A stretch of DNA of 64,000 nt from Dermatemys mawii (Eukaryota > Chordata > Testudines > Dermatemydidae), in assembly GCA_007922305.1 (NCBI GenBank), contig ML677387.1, forward strand, positions 70,169 to 134,168. Reading direction: 5' to 3'. The notes under the pieces are model-generated. The model ran no database searches. It was given only the letters and a program-made list of their open reading frames with translations, and was not told where the DNA came from. Shown one piece after another: positions 11,801 to 50,944 of this stretch. Positions within the stretch are counted from its first letter, which is position 1. Every line of letters begins with the position of its first letter. The translations under genes were made by a program, and so were the position numbers.

Positions 11801-12565
11801 ATGGGGGTGCAGGCTCCAGGCAGCACTTACCTCAAGAAGCTCCCAGAAAAGCGCGATGTCTCCTCCTCTGGCTCCTATGTGGAGACACAGCCAGGCAGCT
11901 CGGCACGCTGCCCCGTCCACAGGCACCACCCCTGAAGCTCCCATTGCCCATGGCTGCTGGCCAACCGGAGCTGCAGGGGCAGCGCTTGGCCTTGCGGAAG
12001 CACGTAGAGCCCTGACTGCCCCCCACTCCGAAGGGAGCTCAAGGGCCGGATTAAAATGTCTGGAGGATCAGATTCAGTCCCCGGGCCATAGTTTGCCCAC
12101 CCCTGAGCTAGAGGTCTGGGCAGGGGAGGACAAAGGGCTTTCCACAATGGGGCAGATCAGGACTGGTCTGAAGCAAGTCCCACCCCTCTCTGCTGGCAAT
12201 CCTCAGTTTTGAGCTCAGCAACTTTTCTGCGAGCCGTTGACTCGGTGCCCACTGTTCAAGCCAGGAACCTTGAAGACATGAGGTATGTTCCACAATTTAT
12301 ACTCCTTACTGCAGGTCAAGAGGGAGAAAGCTGCCTCCGCACTTCAGATTGTGCCTTTGGGCTTTGCTGCGCTCGCCATTTCTGGACCAAAATCTGTAAA
12401 CCAGTTCTCCGAGAAGGACTGGTTTGTTCCCGCCGGGGACACAAAGATGTTGCTCAAGGTCCAGAAATTTTCCAACGCTGTGATTGTGGCCCTGGTTTGT
12501 CTTGCCGACCACCGCTCACTGGGCTGCCCCAACGGCCTCGCTTAAACATCTGCCAAAGAAACTAA
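5871..12565 (+). CDS. DKK4: Dickkopf-4, secreted Wnt antagonist (4 coding exons)
   Basis: Coding exons are 5871-5978, 7060-7210, 9998-10144 and 12315-12565, totalling 657 bp and 218 residues (human DKK4 is 224). All junctions are GT/AG and the phases join (0, 1, 1). Exon 1 starts [10 protein letters not shown], a signal peptide ending near residue 18, then [10 protein letters not shown]. The first cysteine-rich domain (about residues 40-89) has ten cysteines: 40, 46, 52, 62, 65, 72, 78, 79, 84 and 89. Exon 3 encodes the polar linker (about 90-135). Exon 4 encodes the second, colipase-like domain with ten cysteines from 142 to 215 and the conserved motif [12 protein letters not shown], which family knowledge links to LRP5/6 and Kremen binding. 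The exon 3 acceptor was set by phase: only the AG at 9996-9997 gives DICSQTEE in frame. It is tail to tail with POLB. The product should act extracellularly to inhibit Wnt signalling through LRP5/6. No break or stop is seen. Confidence 0.96.
6680..6875 (+). repeat. CR1 LINE 3'-end fragment in DKK4 intron 1
   Basis: The + strand carries 'ggcattggccactgtcagta' and 'ctgggctagatggaccttag' and ends near 'gggtcagaccattcttatga'. The reverse complement of the same 3' end appears at 27272-27440. The left limit is approximate, and a poly-G run lies at 6722-6733. Confidence 0.75.
7480..9307 (+). mobile_element. Old CR1-type LINE remnant in DKK4 intron 2
   Basis: Broken reverse-transcriptase sequence is recognisable in + orientation: a stretch translating like 'NNYRPVSLT' near 8385 and one like 'VLVKFADD' near 8810. 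It ends in a CR1-type 3' region ('ggattctccatcacttgaaa' near 9240, 'gatgtctttctgaaagatat' near 9280). It has many stops and frameshifts, so it is dead. A Tigger-like element interrupts it at 7737-8120 and a hAT element at 9308. Limits, especially the 5' one, are approximate. Confidence 0.7.
7737..8120. mobile_element. Tigger/pogo-like DNA element, 384 bp
   Basis: The ends are inverted repeats: CAGTAGAACCTCAGTTAC at the left and, at the right, GAAGTTCTACTG, whose reverse complement is CAGTAGAACTTC. Both sides are flanked by TA (7735-7736 and 8121-8122), the Tc1/mariner-superfamily target duplication. CAGTAGAACCTC-type ends are known from Tigger-like elements. No transposase frame is present, so it is non-autonomous and lies inside the older LINE. 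Confidence 0.75.
9308..9714. mobile_element. hAT-like element, 407 bp, in DKK4 intron 2
   Basis: The left end is CAGTGGCTCTCAACC and the right end GGTTGATCACCACTG, which form an imperfect inverted repeat. The flanks CTATAGCT (9300-9307) and CTATATCA (9715-9722) match at 6 of 8 positions, which fits an aged 8-bp target duplication. It is inserted in the 3' end of the older CR1. The first part of this element, together with the adjoining CR1 end, is duplicated at 10516-10835. Confidence 0.7.
10516..10835 (+). repeat. Second copy of a CR1/hAT junction segment (DKK4 intron 3)
   Basis: This segment matches 9135-9497 almost base for base, both across the CR1 3' end and across the CR1-to-hAT junction ('agcccagtgactctcaacct' here, 'agctcagtggctctcaacct' there). 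The first copy has about 40 extra bp near 9167-9206. Because the insertion junction is shared, this is a duplication of an already composite segment. The two copies flank DKK4 exon 3 in direct orientation. Confidence 0.75.
10857..10985. repeat. Dispersed repeat with inverted ends
   Basis: The sequence 'acaaggtgggagaggtaatt' near the left is answered by 'attacctcacccaccttgtc' near the right, its approximate reverse complement. The middle holds 'aagcttgtctctctcacaaa'. It resembles a SINE- or Penelope-like fragment common in turtle and crocodile genomes. The family assignment is from memory and uncertain. Confidence 0.45.
11538..12105. mobile_element. DNA-transposon mosaic in DKK4 intron 3
   Basis: The left part starts around 'agccctggtctaccctgggg' and contains 'aatagcgtagctgaaatcga', a different repeat family from the right part. 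The right end, CATAGTTTGCCCACCCCTG at 12087-12105, is the terminal inverted repeat of the hAT family at 4381 and 59637. No matching left terminus of that family was found, so the piece is truncated or nested. The long antisense frames inside are GC-rich noise. Confidence 0.6.
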
Positions 12566-12571
12566 AGAGCC

Positions 12572-12577
12572 AATAAA
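12572..12577 (+). terminator. DKK4: DKK4 polyadenylation signal AATAAA
   Basis: AATAAA begins 7 bases after the DKK4 stop codon (12563-12565), which would give a 3' untranslated region of only about 25-35 nt. Another AATAAA lies near 12953 and may be the main or an alternative signal. Confidence 0.5.
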
Positions 12578-12599
12578 CACTGGATCCACAGGGAGAGCA

Positions 12600-13528
12600 A
12601 GGGATTCGCAGTCTACTCCAGCTAATTTATGCCAAATTCTATAAAACTATCCGTAACCTTCCACAGGCCAACAGAGCTCTGCACTGGAGGAACCATCCAG
12701 CTCAAAACAAGATCAGGGCACTGGGCAACCTTAGATGTACAATTCATTCATATGGGCTCTGTTGTATCCTTGTGGGCTTCCCTAAGTAGCCATCAGACGC
12801 TTATAAAAATTGCTTCTGCTTTCAGATAGCATGAAGTACAAAAAGGCTTGATTTTTTTGTCTGCTTTTACAACTGTCTAGGGTCTTTTTATAGCTAGTAT
12901 ATTCAAATTCAGAGGTTCTCCAGTTGCTTCCCAACTATTCAGTTATTTACTAAAATAAAATAAAAACCATTTACCAAAGGAACTTGTAGATTTTTTCACA
13001 GGAATTACCATTTACTTGTCAGTAGGGTCAAATTATTTCCCAAATGTTTCCAGGATGTTCAGAGCCACAAAAGAAAGCAGTTCCCACTTCTGGCTCCATC
13101 TCAGACTCCATGAAAGAATCACATGTAAATGTCACTTACCATCAAAAAGTGCTTCATAAACTATTTACATAGAGTAGCACAGAGATGAGAGCAAATTTTA
13201 TCTAAGGCAAAGGGCAGTAGACACCTAAGATACTGCAAGATGCACATAGAAAAACAAAACGTTTTGTTCTTAGTGTTTTCAGACAACTACTTTTACAAAA
13301 AATGCTCTGGGATCTTTAATGCCAACACAGACCAGATGGACCTGGATTTCTAAAGGTTTATCCAAATGATCTCTTTCTATCTCCCCATAAACATTCAGCA
13401 AACCTCTCCCTGCCTGGACTCAAGCCTGTGGCTCTAAAGAAAATTGGTTAGACCATTAAGACCATCAATGGGAATTTGTGAAAGTGGTGAGTAAGTACAA
13501 ACTGGGGATTATAATGAAAGCTATATTG
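12600..13528. other. Region 3' of DKK4, no gene seen
   Basis: This is the first part of the gap between the convergent DKK4 and POLB 3' ends. It may hold a longer DKK4 3' UTR ending at the AATAAA signals near 12953. I see no coding exon. Confidence 0.4.
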
Positions 13529-13840
13529 CAGCGGTTCTCAAACTGGGGGTTGTGGGGGCAATTCCCGGGGAGTCGCGAGCTCCCTGCGCCACAGAAGTCC
13601 CACCGAGCCGAATGCTTCCACTTTCGGAGGACATGCGTGCGCTTCACAGTGTTCTCCAAAAAGGGGCCGAAGTGAAAGTTGCCAGTTTCGGCAGACACTG
13701 ATGCCCACAGCATGTCCACCGAAACACCGCCGAAAGTGGAAACTTTCACTTTGGCAGCTTTTCGGCAGACATGCATGGGTCGCGGTGGCCCGCGGGGAGC
13801 AGAAAAAGGGCCGCCGACCCAAGTAGTTTGAGAACCACCA
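13529..13840. mobile_element. hAT-like element, 312 bp
   Basis: The left end is CAGCGGTTCTCAAACT and the right end AGTTTGAGAACCACCA, an imperfect inverted repeat. Flanks CTATATTG and TTATTTCG agree at 5 of 8 positions, which is weak support for an old 8-bp duplication. The interior is GC-rich and holds only spurious frames. Confidence 0.65.
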
Positions 13841-14745
13841 TTATTTCGCAACTTAAACTGCGCCTCGTCTGCATTAAGTGAATATTTTTTCATTCTCTCT
13901 ATAGTATTTAGATATCACAGTGATAGACACCTTCTAATTGCTATTAATGGAAAACATGTAACAACACTGCTCATCTGAAGACTCCAAAGCACTCTGTCTG
14001 CCAACATATTTAACCGGCTGTATAATTAAAAATATAAAATTTAACCTGCCACTTAAAACAGTCACCACTGAGATGGAATGTGCAGCCAGTTTACAGTACA
14101 CAATTATAGTTCAGGGCAGGAGGTGAATATCTATAGGAATGGACTTGATTATCTGCTAATTCCTTTCCCTAAGTGCTATGATCCTAACATACAGTGAATA
14201 GCTATTAAAACGAACTGTTTCCTTATGCAATTGCTCATCTGTCATATTTATTTGTAAATGTGCTGAGCATCTCCAACATGTTTTAACAGAAATCGGATAT
14301 GGATTTCCGCTTTCTCAAGTTTATTATGGTTGTGAACTCTTCAGATTTGACTTTTGGCTTGCAGCACACTGCAGAAATCTATCAAAATTAAAAAGAACTT
14401 TCCTTTATGCAGAGAGAAAGACCCCATGGACTAATGCTGTTACTGTCAGAGACAAGAGAGGATATTGTGACTTTTGTTCATTATTTTACCTCTATTAACT
14501 TAGCCACCCATAAATCTATTCACATGGCGAATATTTTAATATAATTTATGACAAGTACATTGAGTTTTACGTAAGACAAATACCAGATCTTCATTTAGAG
14601 GCCACCATTGAATACACTAATAGTAACTGTCCTCCTTGAGCAGCCACATTTTTCCACAGAAATTGTAGGGGAAAGTAATAAAAGAAAGCTGCGCTTTCTA
14701 AACTATAGATATCCAGTATCCCAGGGAGAAAAAGGCAGACTATAA
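13841..14745. other. Intergenic DNA between POLB and DKK4 3' ends
   Basis: AT-rich sequence without a recognisable gene or clear repeat. It lies downstream of the predicted POLB 3' end. Confidence 0.4.
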
Positions 14746-14958
14746 TTTATTATAGAAGACAAAATCTGGACCAATTCCCAACTTAATCTATGAGGAATTT
14801 TATCATGAGGGAGCTGCTTGGTTCCTCATCTTCCCTGCAAACTTACCTTGGCACCTTAGCAAAGGGACTAATTAAAATTCAGATAAAAACCATGTCTGTA
14901 TTAAAGATATTTTTGAATAAAAGGAAAGTAATCAAATTGTAATGTTAGGCGATTTAAT
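14746..14958 (-). terminator. POLB: Candidate POLB polyadenylation signals
   Basis: On the - strand, ATTAAA is at 14958-14953 and AATAAA at 14751-14746, about 200 and 405 bases after the POLB stop codon (15159-15157). Either would give a short 3' UTR. Which one is used cannot be decided from sequence. Confidence 0.45.
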
Positions 14959-15156
14959 TTTTACAACACATTTTACCCTAGTGCCATGGGACTATTGTTT
15001 AAAAACAATGTCAGCAATATACACCTTCTGAAGTAATGTTCAAGCAATAAATATGCACCTAGCTTTGACTCTGATGATTATTCATAAAAGCTGCAAAATA
15101 AATTCTTGAAGTATAGGCCTTTATATAGCACTAGCTAGTGAACCTACGAATGCAGG

Positions 15157-44559
<29,403 letters not shown>

Positions 44560-44848
44560 GGCGGCCTCCCTGCCAGCCCCGCCGGCGGCCGCCCCGTAAC
44601 CGCGGGGACAGGGACATTGGGGGAGGGGACAAGGAAACTTCCGGTTCCGGGGCAGAGAGGACTCCTCCTCCCCCGCCCCCACAGCGCCATGGAAACGGTG
44701 CCCCCAGAGCCCGGTAATGAGCCAGCGGATCGGCTGCCCGCCGCCCTGTGGCTTCCACCAGGGAGACTCTGCCTTGCACCAGGGTGTGGGGCGGGGGCAC
44801 CCTGCGCTTAGACCCGCCCCGCAGCAGGGAAAAAAGACGAGACGCAGG

Positions 44849-45042
44849 GCATTGTGGGTAATTCAGCAACGTCTTATCAATAATCGCGAGGCCGACAGCT
44901 CCACCCCCTGGTGATGTTCCTCTCGGCCTTCATATCCCATCAACTATTGCGGGCCGCGAAGCACTATGGGATATGTAGTGTTTGGCTGGTCTATAGCACC
45001 CATCGAGCATTGGGAGGCCTAAGACACCATGGGAGATGTAGT
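44849..45042 (+). promoter_or_regulatory. Three ZNF143/THAP11-type motifs in one orientation
   Basis: GCATTGTGGGTAATTCAG at 44849-44866, GCACTATGGGATATGTAGT at 44961-44979 and ACACCATGGGAGATGTAGT at 45024-45042 all resemble the reverse of the SBS2 motif ACTACAAnTCCCAnnATGC. That motif binds ZNF143 and THAP11 and is common at bidirectional housekeeping promoters. The motifs are visible; the binding is inferred. Confidence 0.55.
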
Positions 45043-45609
45043 TCTCCACAGCCTCCCTCTGCCGTCAGCCAGTGTGGCGTCGTGGAACCTATGACATCAC
45101 AGGCGGTGCCCTCAGCCAGCAGGCGCTGCGGGCGGCCCTTCTCGCCTGCAGGGCGGCGTTGGCGGGAGGCGCCGTGGCACCCCCAGCAGAAGGAAGAGGC
45201 AGGGACGGGTTGTAGGTCCCTGACTTCAGCGAGCCGAGCGCTGCTCTCCCGCCGCCTCCCTGAGCTCTCTGCCCACACCCCTCCAGCTGCAGAGCCAGGG
45301 CCCCTGCCCGCTCTGTGCTCGGCGTTGGCCAATGCACGCTCACCTGGCCTGACCTGTCTCCCTCCCTTGCTCATGGGCAGGTGTGCGCACCTGCGGGGCT
45401 GCAGAACGTGTTGTCAACAGCTCTCTGTGCACAGAATAGTCACTTGGGTACAGACTTTCTGGGGTAAACTGACTTCTTGTTGCTGCTCCCTCTAGTCTAG
45501 TGATCTAGAGCTGATGAGAGCCATCTGCTTCCCTACTCTGAGCTGTAATGATCAGGAGAATGATGGGCGGGTTGGCTGGCCTCTGTAGTGGAGGGTGGGG
45601 GGAGTGGCA

Positions 45610-46253
45610 AGGGTTACTATACATCTGGATTTGCCCAGACACGTCCGGCTCTTTGGTTTTCCAAAAGCCGTCCGGGAGGAATTTGTAAAAATCTAAAAAG
45701 GCCCAGGATTTTTCTCCCCATGCAGAGCACAGCCCAGCTCAGAGTGGCCCAGCCTGACTGACACACTCGCCTTGGGGCCTACAGCAGCCAGAGCCCATCC
45801 CCTGCTCTCCCTCTTCCCTGTTCCCTCCCTCTCCCGCCGCCTCAGGGCGCTGTATCAGCAGTGCTTTGGAGAGGGAAAGGGGGGCTGTGCGAGCGAGCAC
45901 AGCAGCATGTCTGCAGCAGTGTGTCTGGCTCCACGTGGAACCAGGCATGCTGCTCTGAGCAACACAGTAAGGGGACCAGGGGGTTTGAGAAGGGGCATGG
46001 GATCCCTGGGGGCATGCAAGGGACAGGGAGCGAGACGGGGGGTTGAGTTGGAGATTCTGGGGGGGCCTGTCGGGGTGGAGGTGTGGAGAGGGGTTGGGGC
46101 AGTCAAGGGACAGGCAACTGAATGCAGTGCGGGTCCAAAGTGCGCAGCATGTCTCAGGATCAGACCTATGCAAATTTACGATTCACATTTAACTTGCACA
46201 AGAGTCAGGAAATTCACACTTAAGGTTCCCATAGCAACAGGAACTTGGCCCCC
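45610..46253. repeat. GC-rich repeat, probable DNA-element fragment
   Basis: It starts near 'ggttactatacatctggatt' and contains 'acacgtccggctctttggtt', 'ccaaaagccgtccgg' and later G-rich tracts like those inside the hAT elements. No target duplication was found. The overlapping frames of both strands are not gene-like. Confidence 0.4.
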
Positions 46254-46254
46254 T

Positions 46255-46278
46255 TGTGTGTGTGTGTGTGTGTGTGTA
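46255..46278 (+). repeat. GT microsatellite
   Basis: An uninterrupted run of about twelve GT units. Confidence 0.9.
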
Positions 46279-46903
46279 TTACAAAAGGGTCTTTTATAGG
46301 AGCACATAACACTAGGCCGTATCAGCTGACAAGAAACAGCATAATACCAAGGAAGGACATTTTATACAAAGGAAAATGTGCAAATATACGGACTCATAAA
46401 ACATAGCCAAGGAGGGAGTTTGACCAGATCTGCCAGAGAAGGAACAAGTAGGGAAGCAAAACAAGGTCATAGGAGCAGGGAAAGGCTGTTGAACAAAGCT
46501 CTCCCTGAGCAAAAGGACCAAGCTCTCTCGAGGGTATATGTTGTAAAGCTGTCTAGAAAGGTCTCCAGATCTGCACCTGAGGTTACACAGTCAAGTCTCT
46601 GGGGGGTCACACAACTCTCCTACTGCACCTGGGATCCCATAGTCGTTCCCCATGCCCTCTGGGAATGCAGGGGTCAGTACAGTCGTAGCTTTATCCCAAA
46701 AGCTATTTTTTGTACAGTAATAATTAAGGCTTTGATTAATCACAGTTAACTCATGAGATTAACCAAAAAAATCAATCGCTAACTTAACTTAGCTTTGTGA
46801 GGCCAACTGTTTTGTGGGTCCGCAGGCAACTCCCCTGCTTGCCAGCCCTGCATTTGCAATCCCCAGGTTAGGAAACACGGATCCAGATTGTTAAGAAAAT
46901 GAT
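46279..46903. other. No gene seen
   Basis: Intergenic DNA between the microsatellite and the LTR at 46904. The 123-codon frame at 46378-46749 (+) shows no domain. Confidence 0.35.
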
Positions 46904-47373
46904 TGTTAGGAAAATGTAACTTAGAATGTTGTAGTATGATTTTAAAATAACCTTAGACTTATAATCTCACTCCCTGTATATGTACTATTGACCCCTAGTT
47001 TAACATGCATTTTAAACTTGCATTCACCCTGCCACAGATGTGCAGGCGTCATAGTGTCTGAGTACCCCTAAGTGTTTTGAACCTCCTGTTTACCAGACAT
47101 GTAAATGAAATAGATTAAGACCAACAATGGATGTAATAGCCATTAAGTGTTCCCACCTGTGTAAGTGGATTGAAAGTCCCCCTCCCTTATCAACACAGGG
47201 GTATAAAATATCCTCACACATGTATTGAGGTGGGCCAGTTGTTTGGGTGATAACCCCTTCTGACTCCTTATTGCTTGCAATAAATCTTGTTTTTCCAGAA
47301 GTCTACTGAGTTATGCCTGTCCTTTGAGGTGTATTGGACTGAACTCCAAAGGAAATAAGCAGTTTTTGCAACA
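46904..47373 (+). repeat. Solo LTR-like element, about 470 bp
   Basis: It starts TGTTAGG and ends GCAACA. A TATA box, TATAAAA, is at 47202-47208, and AATAAA is at 47279-47284, 77 bp later, a spacing typical of U3-R in an LTR. No clean target duplication is seen, so the ends are provisional. There is no internal coding sequence. Confidence 0.55.
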
Positions 47374-48811
47374 TCATGAGTTGATATACCCCTGGAAGAC
47401 CTCTGCATATTAGGGTGACCAGATCACAAGAGCGAAAGATCAGGACACATTGGGTAAGCGGAGGCGGGAGGGAGTGCAAGGATATTTTGTGCCCTAGGCA
47501 AAATTTTTACCTTGCAACCCCCCCCCGCTTTATCCGGAGCATTGCTTATTATAAATTTTTTTAATGAATATTGGATAATATAATGTAGCATGGGGCAGAG
47601 GGTTGGAATGTGCGGGGGAGGTCTCCGGCTGGGACTGGGGATAACGTGTTTGGGGTGTTGGAGAGGCTCCGGGCTAGGGCAGAGGGTTGGGATGTGGGGG
47701 GGAGGGCTCTGACTGGGGCTGCAGATGAGGGGTTTGGAGTGCTGGAGGGGCTCAGGGATTGGGTAGAGGGTTGGGGTGCAGTGGGGGGTAAGCTCTGGCT
47801 GGGGGTGTGGGCTCTGGGGTGGGGTAGGGCAGGAGATGAGTTTGGGACGGGTGCAGGCAGGCTGCTCTGGGACTGGGGCCAGAGAGAAGGACTCCCCACA
47901 GCCCTTTCCCTGCCGGCAGCAGCAAGCTCTGGGGCAGGGCCCCCCCTCCCTGCCCTCCCAGCACAGCGACTGTGGAGGAGGAGGAGGAGCGGAGATGAAG
48001 GTTAGCTGTTCCCTCCTGAGGAACCCCCCTGTGCCAGGGAGTGTGTGACAGGCTTAGGGTTACCATATTTCAGCAATCAAAAAAGAGGACGGGGAAGCCC
48101 CGCCCTAGCCCCCACCCTGCCTCTACTCAGTCCCTCTCACTTCCTGCCCGACTGCCCCCTCAGAACTGCCAATTGCCCCCTGCTCCTTGTCCCCTGACTG
48201 CCCCTCCTGAGACCCCCCACCCTAACTGCCCCCCTAGAACCCTACCTACTAACTATCTGTCTCCCTGACTCCCCTGACCCTTATCCACACACCTGCCCCT
48301 AGACAGACTCCTGGGCCTTCCATGCCTTTCCAACCACTCCCTGACCCCTGACAGGCAACCCCAGAACCCCCAACTCATCCAACTCCCCCTGCTCCGTCCC
48401 CTGACTGCCCCAACTTCTCTCCACACCCCCACCCCTGAATAGCCCCCACCCCAGAACTCCCAACTCATCCAACACCCCCCCACACACGCCGGCAAGAAAT
48501 TCTGATCACATCGTAGCCGCTTGGTAATCAAAATGTTTCGTAATCTGGGCAGCCAGCTCATGCTGTAGTCTTGACCCTGCCGCAAGGATCTCATCAGGAA
48601 GGTGCTGAATGCCCTCAGTCTCATTACATTCAACGGCCCTCGAGGGCATTCACCACCTCGGAGGAGAAGCTGGGCACCTGGCAACACTGGCCCACAAATT
48701 CAGAAGTTTCCCAGTAAAATTCAATGGAGTTTTACAGCTGAAAGATCTTAAAGGTCGAGAGGTTTCAAGTGTTAGTGGGCAGGGTAGGATAGGATGGGAG
48801 TTATCTGGAAG

Positions 48812-48955
48812 GATGATCTAGTCCAGTGGCTAGGGTGTTAGCCTGGGACTAGGGAGACGAGGTTCAATTCCCTGCTCTGACTCAGACTCCCTGTGTGACC
48901 CTTGACGGGTCACTTTGACTTTCTGTGATCAAAGCCAACTCTGATGGAAGGCTGA
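48812..48955 (+). repeat. tRNA-derived CORE-SINE/MIR-like element
   Basis: A-box-like 'agtggctagggtgttagcct' and B-box 'gaggttcaattccctg' are in the right order and spacing. They are followed by the core-like 'ctgtgtgacccttgacgggt' and 'cactttgactttctgtg'. It is a remnant of a Pol III-transcribed SINE, not a tRNA gene. Confidence 0.7.
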
Positions 48956-49232
48956 AGTGTTACTGTCTACATCCTTGACCCAGGCAATCTGACCTTTGTG
49001 CTGGCTGGTTGGGTCTCCCCTCATCTGAATTATGCCCATAATCCCTCCTGGAAGCGCGGTGGGACACCACAGATCTGAACAGTCCCCCATGCAGGGCTGC
49101 AATTATCTGTCTCAGATGGAGCCCGGATGTTTCCCACCAGGGCACAGAGGGTTTTGATTTGGGGCAGAGGGAATTCCTTTGCTACCATCCCTCCACTTGG
49201 GTGAGCTGAGCCTTCGGAAAGGACAAAATCCC

Positions 49233-50198
49233 TCCCCGGTGCAGCGCTGCTGCCTTCTGTGCCTGTAAAGTCTGGATGTGGAATAGCAGCCTGGGGCCGG
49301 AGAGAGCCTGCTAATGCCCTGCGTGTGCACACGGCCTTGTGCTCTGCACGTGGAAGGAGGCTCCTGCTGTTTGAAACCAGCAGGATTCAGAGCCTGGGAT
49401 GTCCCAGGATTTAAGGAATTAACCATTTAAAGAGCCCAGCCTCTGAGGTGCTGTTGGTGGCGTCACCAGCGTGGGCTGAGGAATTCCCCCCCACTCCAAC
49501 CTCTCCCTCCTCCCCCTCCCCCTCCTCACAGCGGAGGCAGCCCAGTAGGGGAGGGACTCTGCCCTACCTGCTGCTTGAAATCCCGGACCTGTTCAGGTGG
49601 CAGCAGATTTCCCCCCCGATGCTATTTTAAGCTACAAAATCCAGACATGTCCATGAACATGGGTTACCATAGGTCCCTTAGTATCTATGGGGGGTAGAGA
49701 GGCAGCCACCCCTCTACTCCTCATAGATACTAGGGGATAGAGGTGCTCACAGCAGTGGAGATTGTGTCATGAGTGGGAGGGGTATTTATGGGGATGCAGG
49801 GGTATTGTATTGTAAAAATGTTAAATCCTAAAATTAACTGGACTGATCCCCACTGTGCTGGATGCACCCAATGGGGGTTGTGTCAGCAGGGATCTCTATG
49901 GGGACAGGTGCACTGTCCAGGGGTAATAAGACCGGTGCTGGGTGAAGGGACCAGGCTCCCTCTGTGCCTGCTCTGGTTCTATTCTGTTCCCAGCCTGGGC
50001 TGGCTCTGCCACCCCCCTCGCTCCCTGCTGGGCCTCTGTGAGCTGCACTGGGGCTCTGATGCTCTTCTGTGCTGCTCCAGATTTTTACTCGCATCTGTGC
50101 CCCAGCCTGCCCCCCGGGGATTGAACTCCTGATCCCGTGGTTCCCAGAGCAGGGCTTTACCTGCTGCGCTCTCTCTGACCCCCCAACAGCAGCGCACC
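49233..50198 (-). repeat. Left arm of a large inverted repeat
   Basis: Its reverse complement follows 50945-52010 in order. Shared blocks include gcagcgctgctgccttctgt at the outer end, 'ggtgctgttggtggcgtcac', 'cctgttcaggtggcagcaga', 'agatactaggg' and a tRNA-like stretch 'gggattgaactcctgatccc' at the inner end. The arms have diverged and differ by indels. Confidence 0.8.
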
Positions 50199-50944
50199 CC
50201 CCCAGGAGCTCACATATCCCTACGGCGGGACAGACCGGGACAGCCCCCCCACCCCCCTGACAACCGCCTCGGCCAGAGTGACCGGCGCTGGGGCGCCCGG
50301 GAAGGGCCCCGCTCCCTGTGACCGGCCCCGCTGCCGGCGCCACGGGGGGGGGGCTCGGCCAGTCGCTGCCCCTGCAGCCCGCGGGGGGCCGGAGCCCCGG
50401 GCCCGGCCGCTCCCCCCGGTGCCGTTGTCCCTGCCCAGCGCGTCCACACTCCGCCTCCGTCACCCGCCGCCGCCCGCAGCCTGTGCTCAGCGATGACTGA
50501 CACACGCCGCCTCCAATCAGCGGCCGGCTCGGCCCCGCCACCGCCACGCTCAGTGATGACTGACACACGCCGCCTCCAATCAGCGGCCGGCTCGGCCCCG
50601 CCACCGCCACGCTCAGTGATGACTGACACACGCCTCCTCCGATCAGCGGCCGGCTCGGCCCTGCCACCGCCACGCTCAGTGGTGACTGACACACGCCTCC
50701 TCCGATCAGCGGCCGGCTCGGCCCTGCCGCCGGCAGTTTCCGCTACGGTCCGACCCCTGGCGGCGCCTCGTCTTCTGTCGGCTCCGCCCCGGCCTGGCCT
50801 AGGCGGTTGTCATGGCGACGGCTCCTCCTGCAGCGCGTGGGGCCGGGGGGGGTCAAGGTCTGTCCCGCTTTAGGGGTCTGGGCAGCGCCCGGGGTTGAGC
50901 GCTGCTGCCGGTCAAAGGCCGCCGCTGGACCCCGCGGGCGGGAG
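50199..50944. other. GC-rich spacer of the inverted repeat
   Basis: It is very CpG-rich and holds the 63-bp tandem array. No exon is recognisable; the 286-codon - strand frame at 50694-49834 exists mainly because the repeat unit is a multiple of three. Confidence 0.5.
50492..50735 (+). repeat. Tandem array, four copies of a 63-bp unit
   Basis: Units start at 50492, 50555, 50618 and 50681 with gatgactgacacacgcc (ggtgactg in the last) and run through 'caatcagcggccggctcggc' (cgatcagcgg in the later two). Each carries CCAAT or a close variant and a GC-rich tract. The last copy is incomplete. The unit length, 21 codons, keeps several frames open on both strands. Confidence 0.9.

Noticed and set aside
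12209..12565. 118-codon single-exon gene
   Set aside because: Only the part from 12315 is coding: it is the last exon of DKK4, preceded by an acceptor in phase with exon 3. The upstream ATG is intronic.
44911..45495. 194-codon + strand frame in the CpG-rich region
   Set aside because: CpG-rich DNA has few stops; antisense frames of similar length overlap it, and no domain is visible.
48840..48885. tRNA gene suggested by A and B boxes
   Set aside because: The flanks carry a CORE-SINE-type body and the sequence cannot be folded into a full cloverleaf by eye, so it is a tRNA-derived SINE.
49834..50694. 286-codon - strand open frame rich in SVAVAGPSRPLIGGG repeats
   Set aside because: It runs through the 63-bp tandem array and one arm of the inverted repeat. 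The unit is 21 codons, which keeps the frame open by chance; the mirror frame on + is equally open, and there is no conserved domain.
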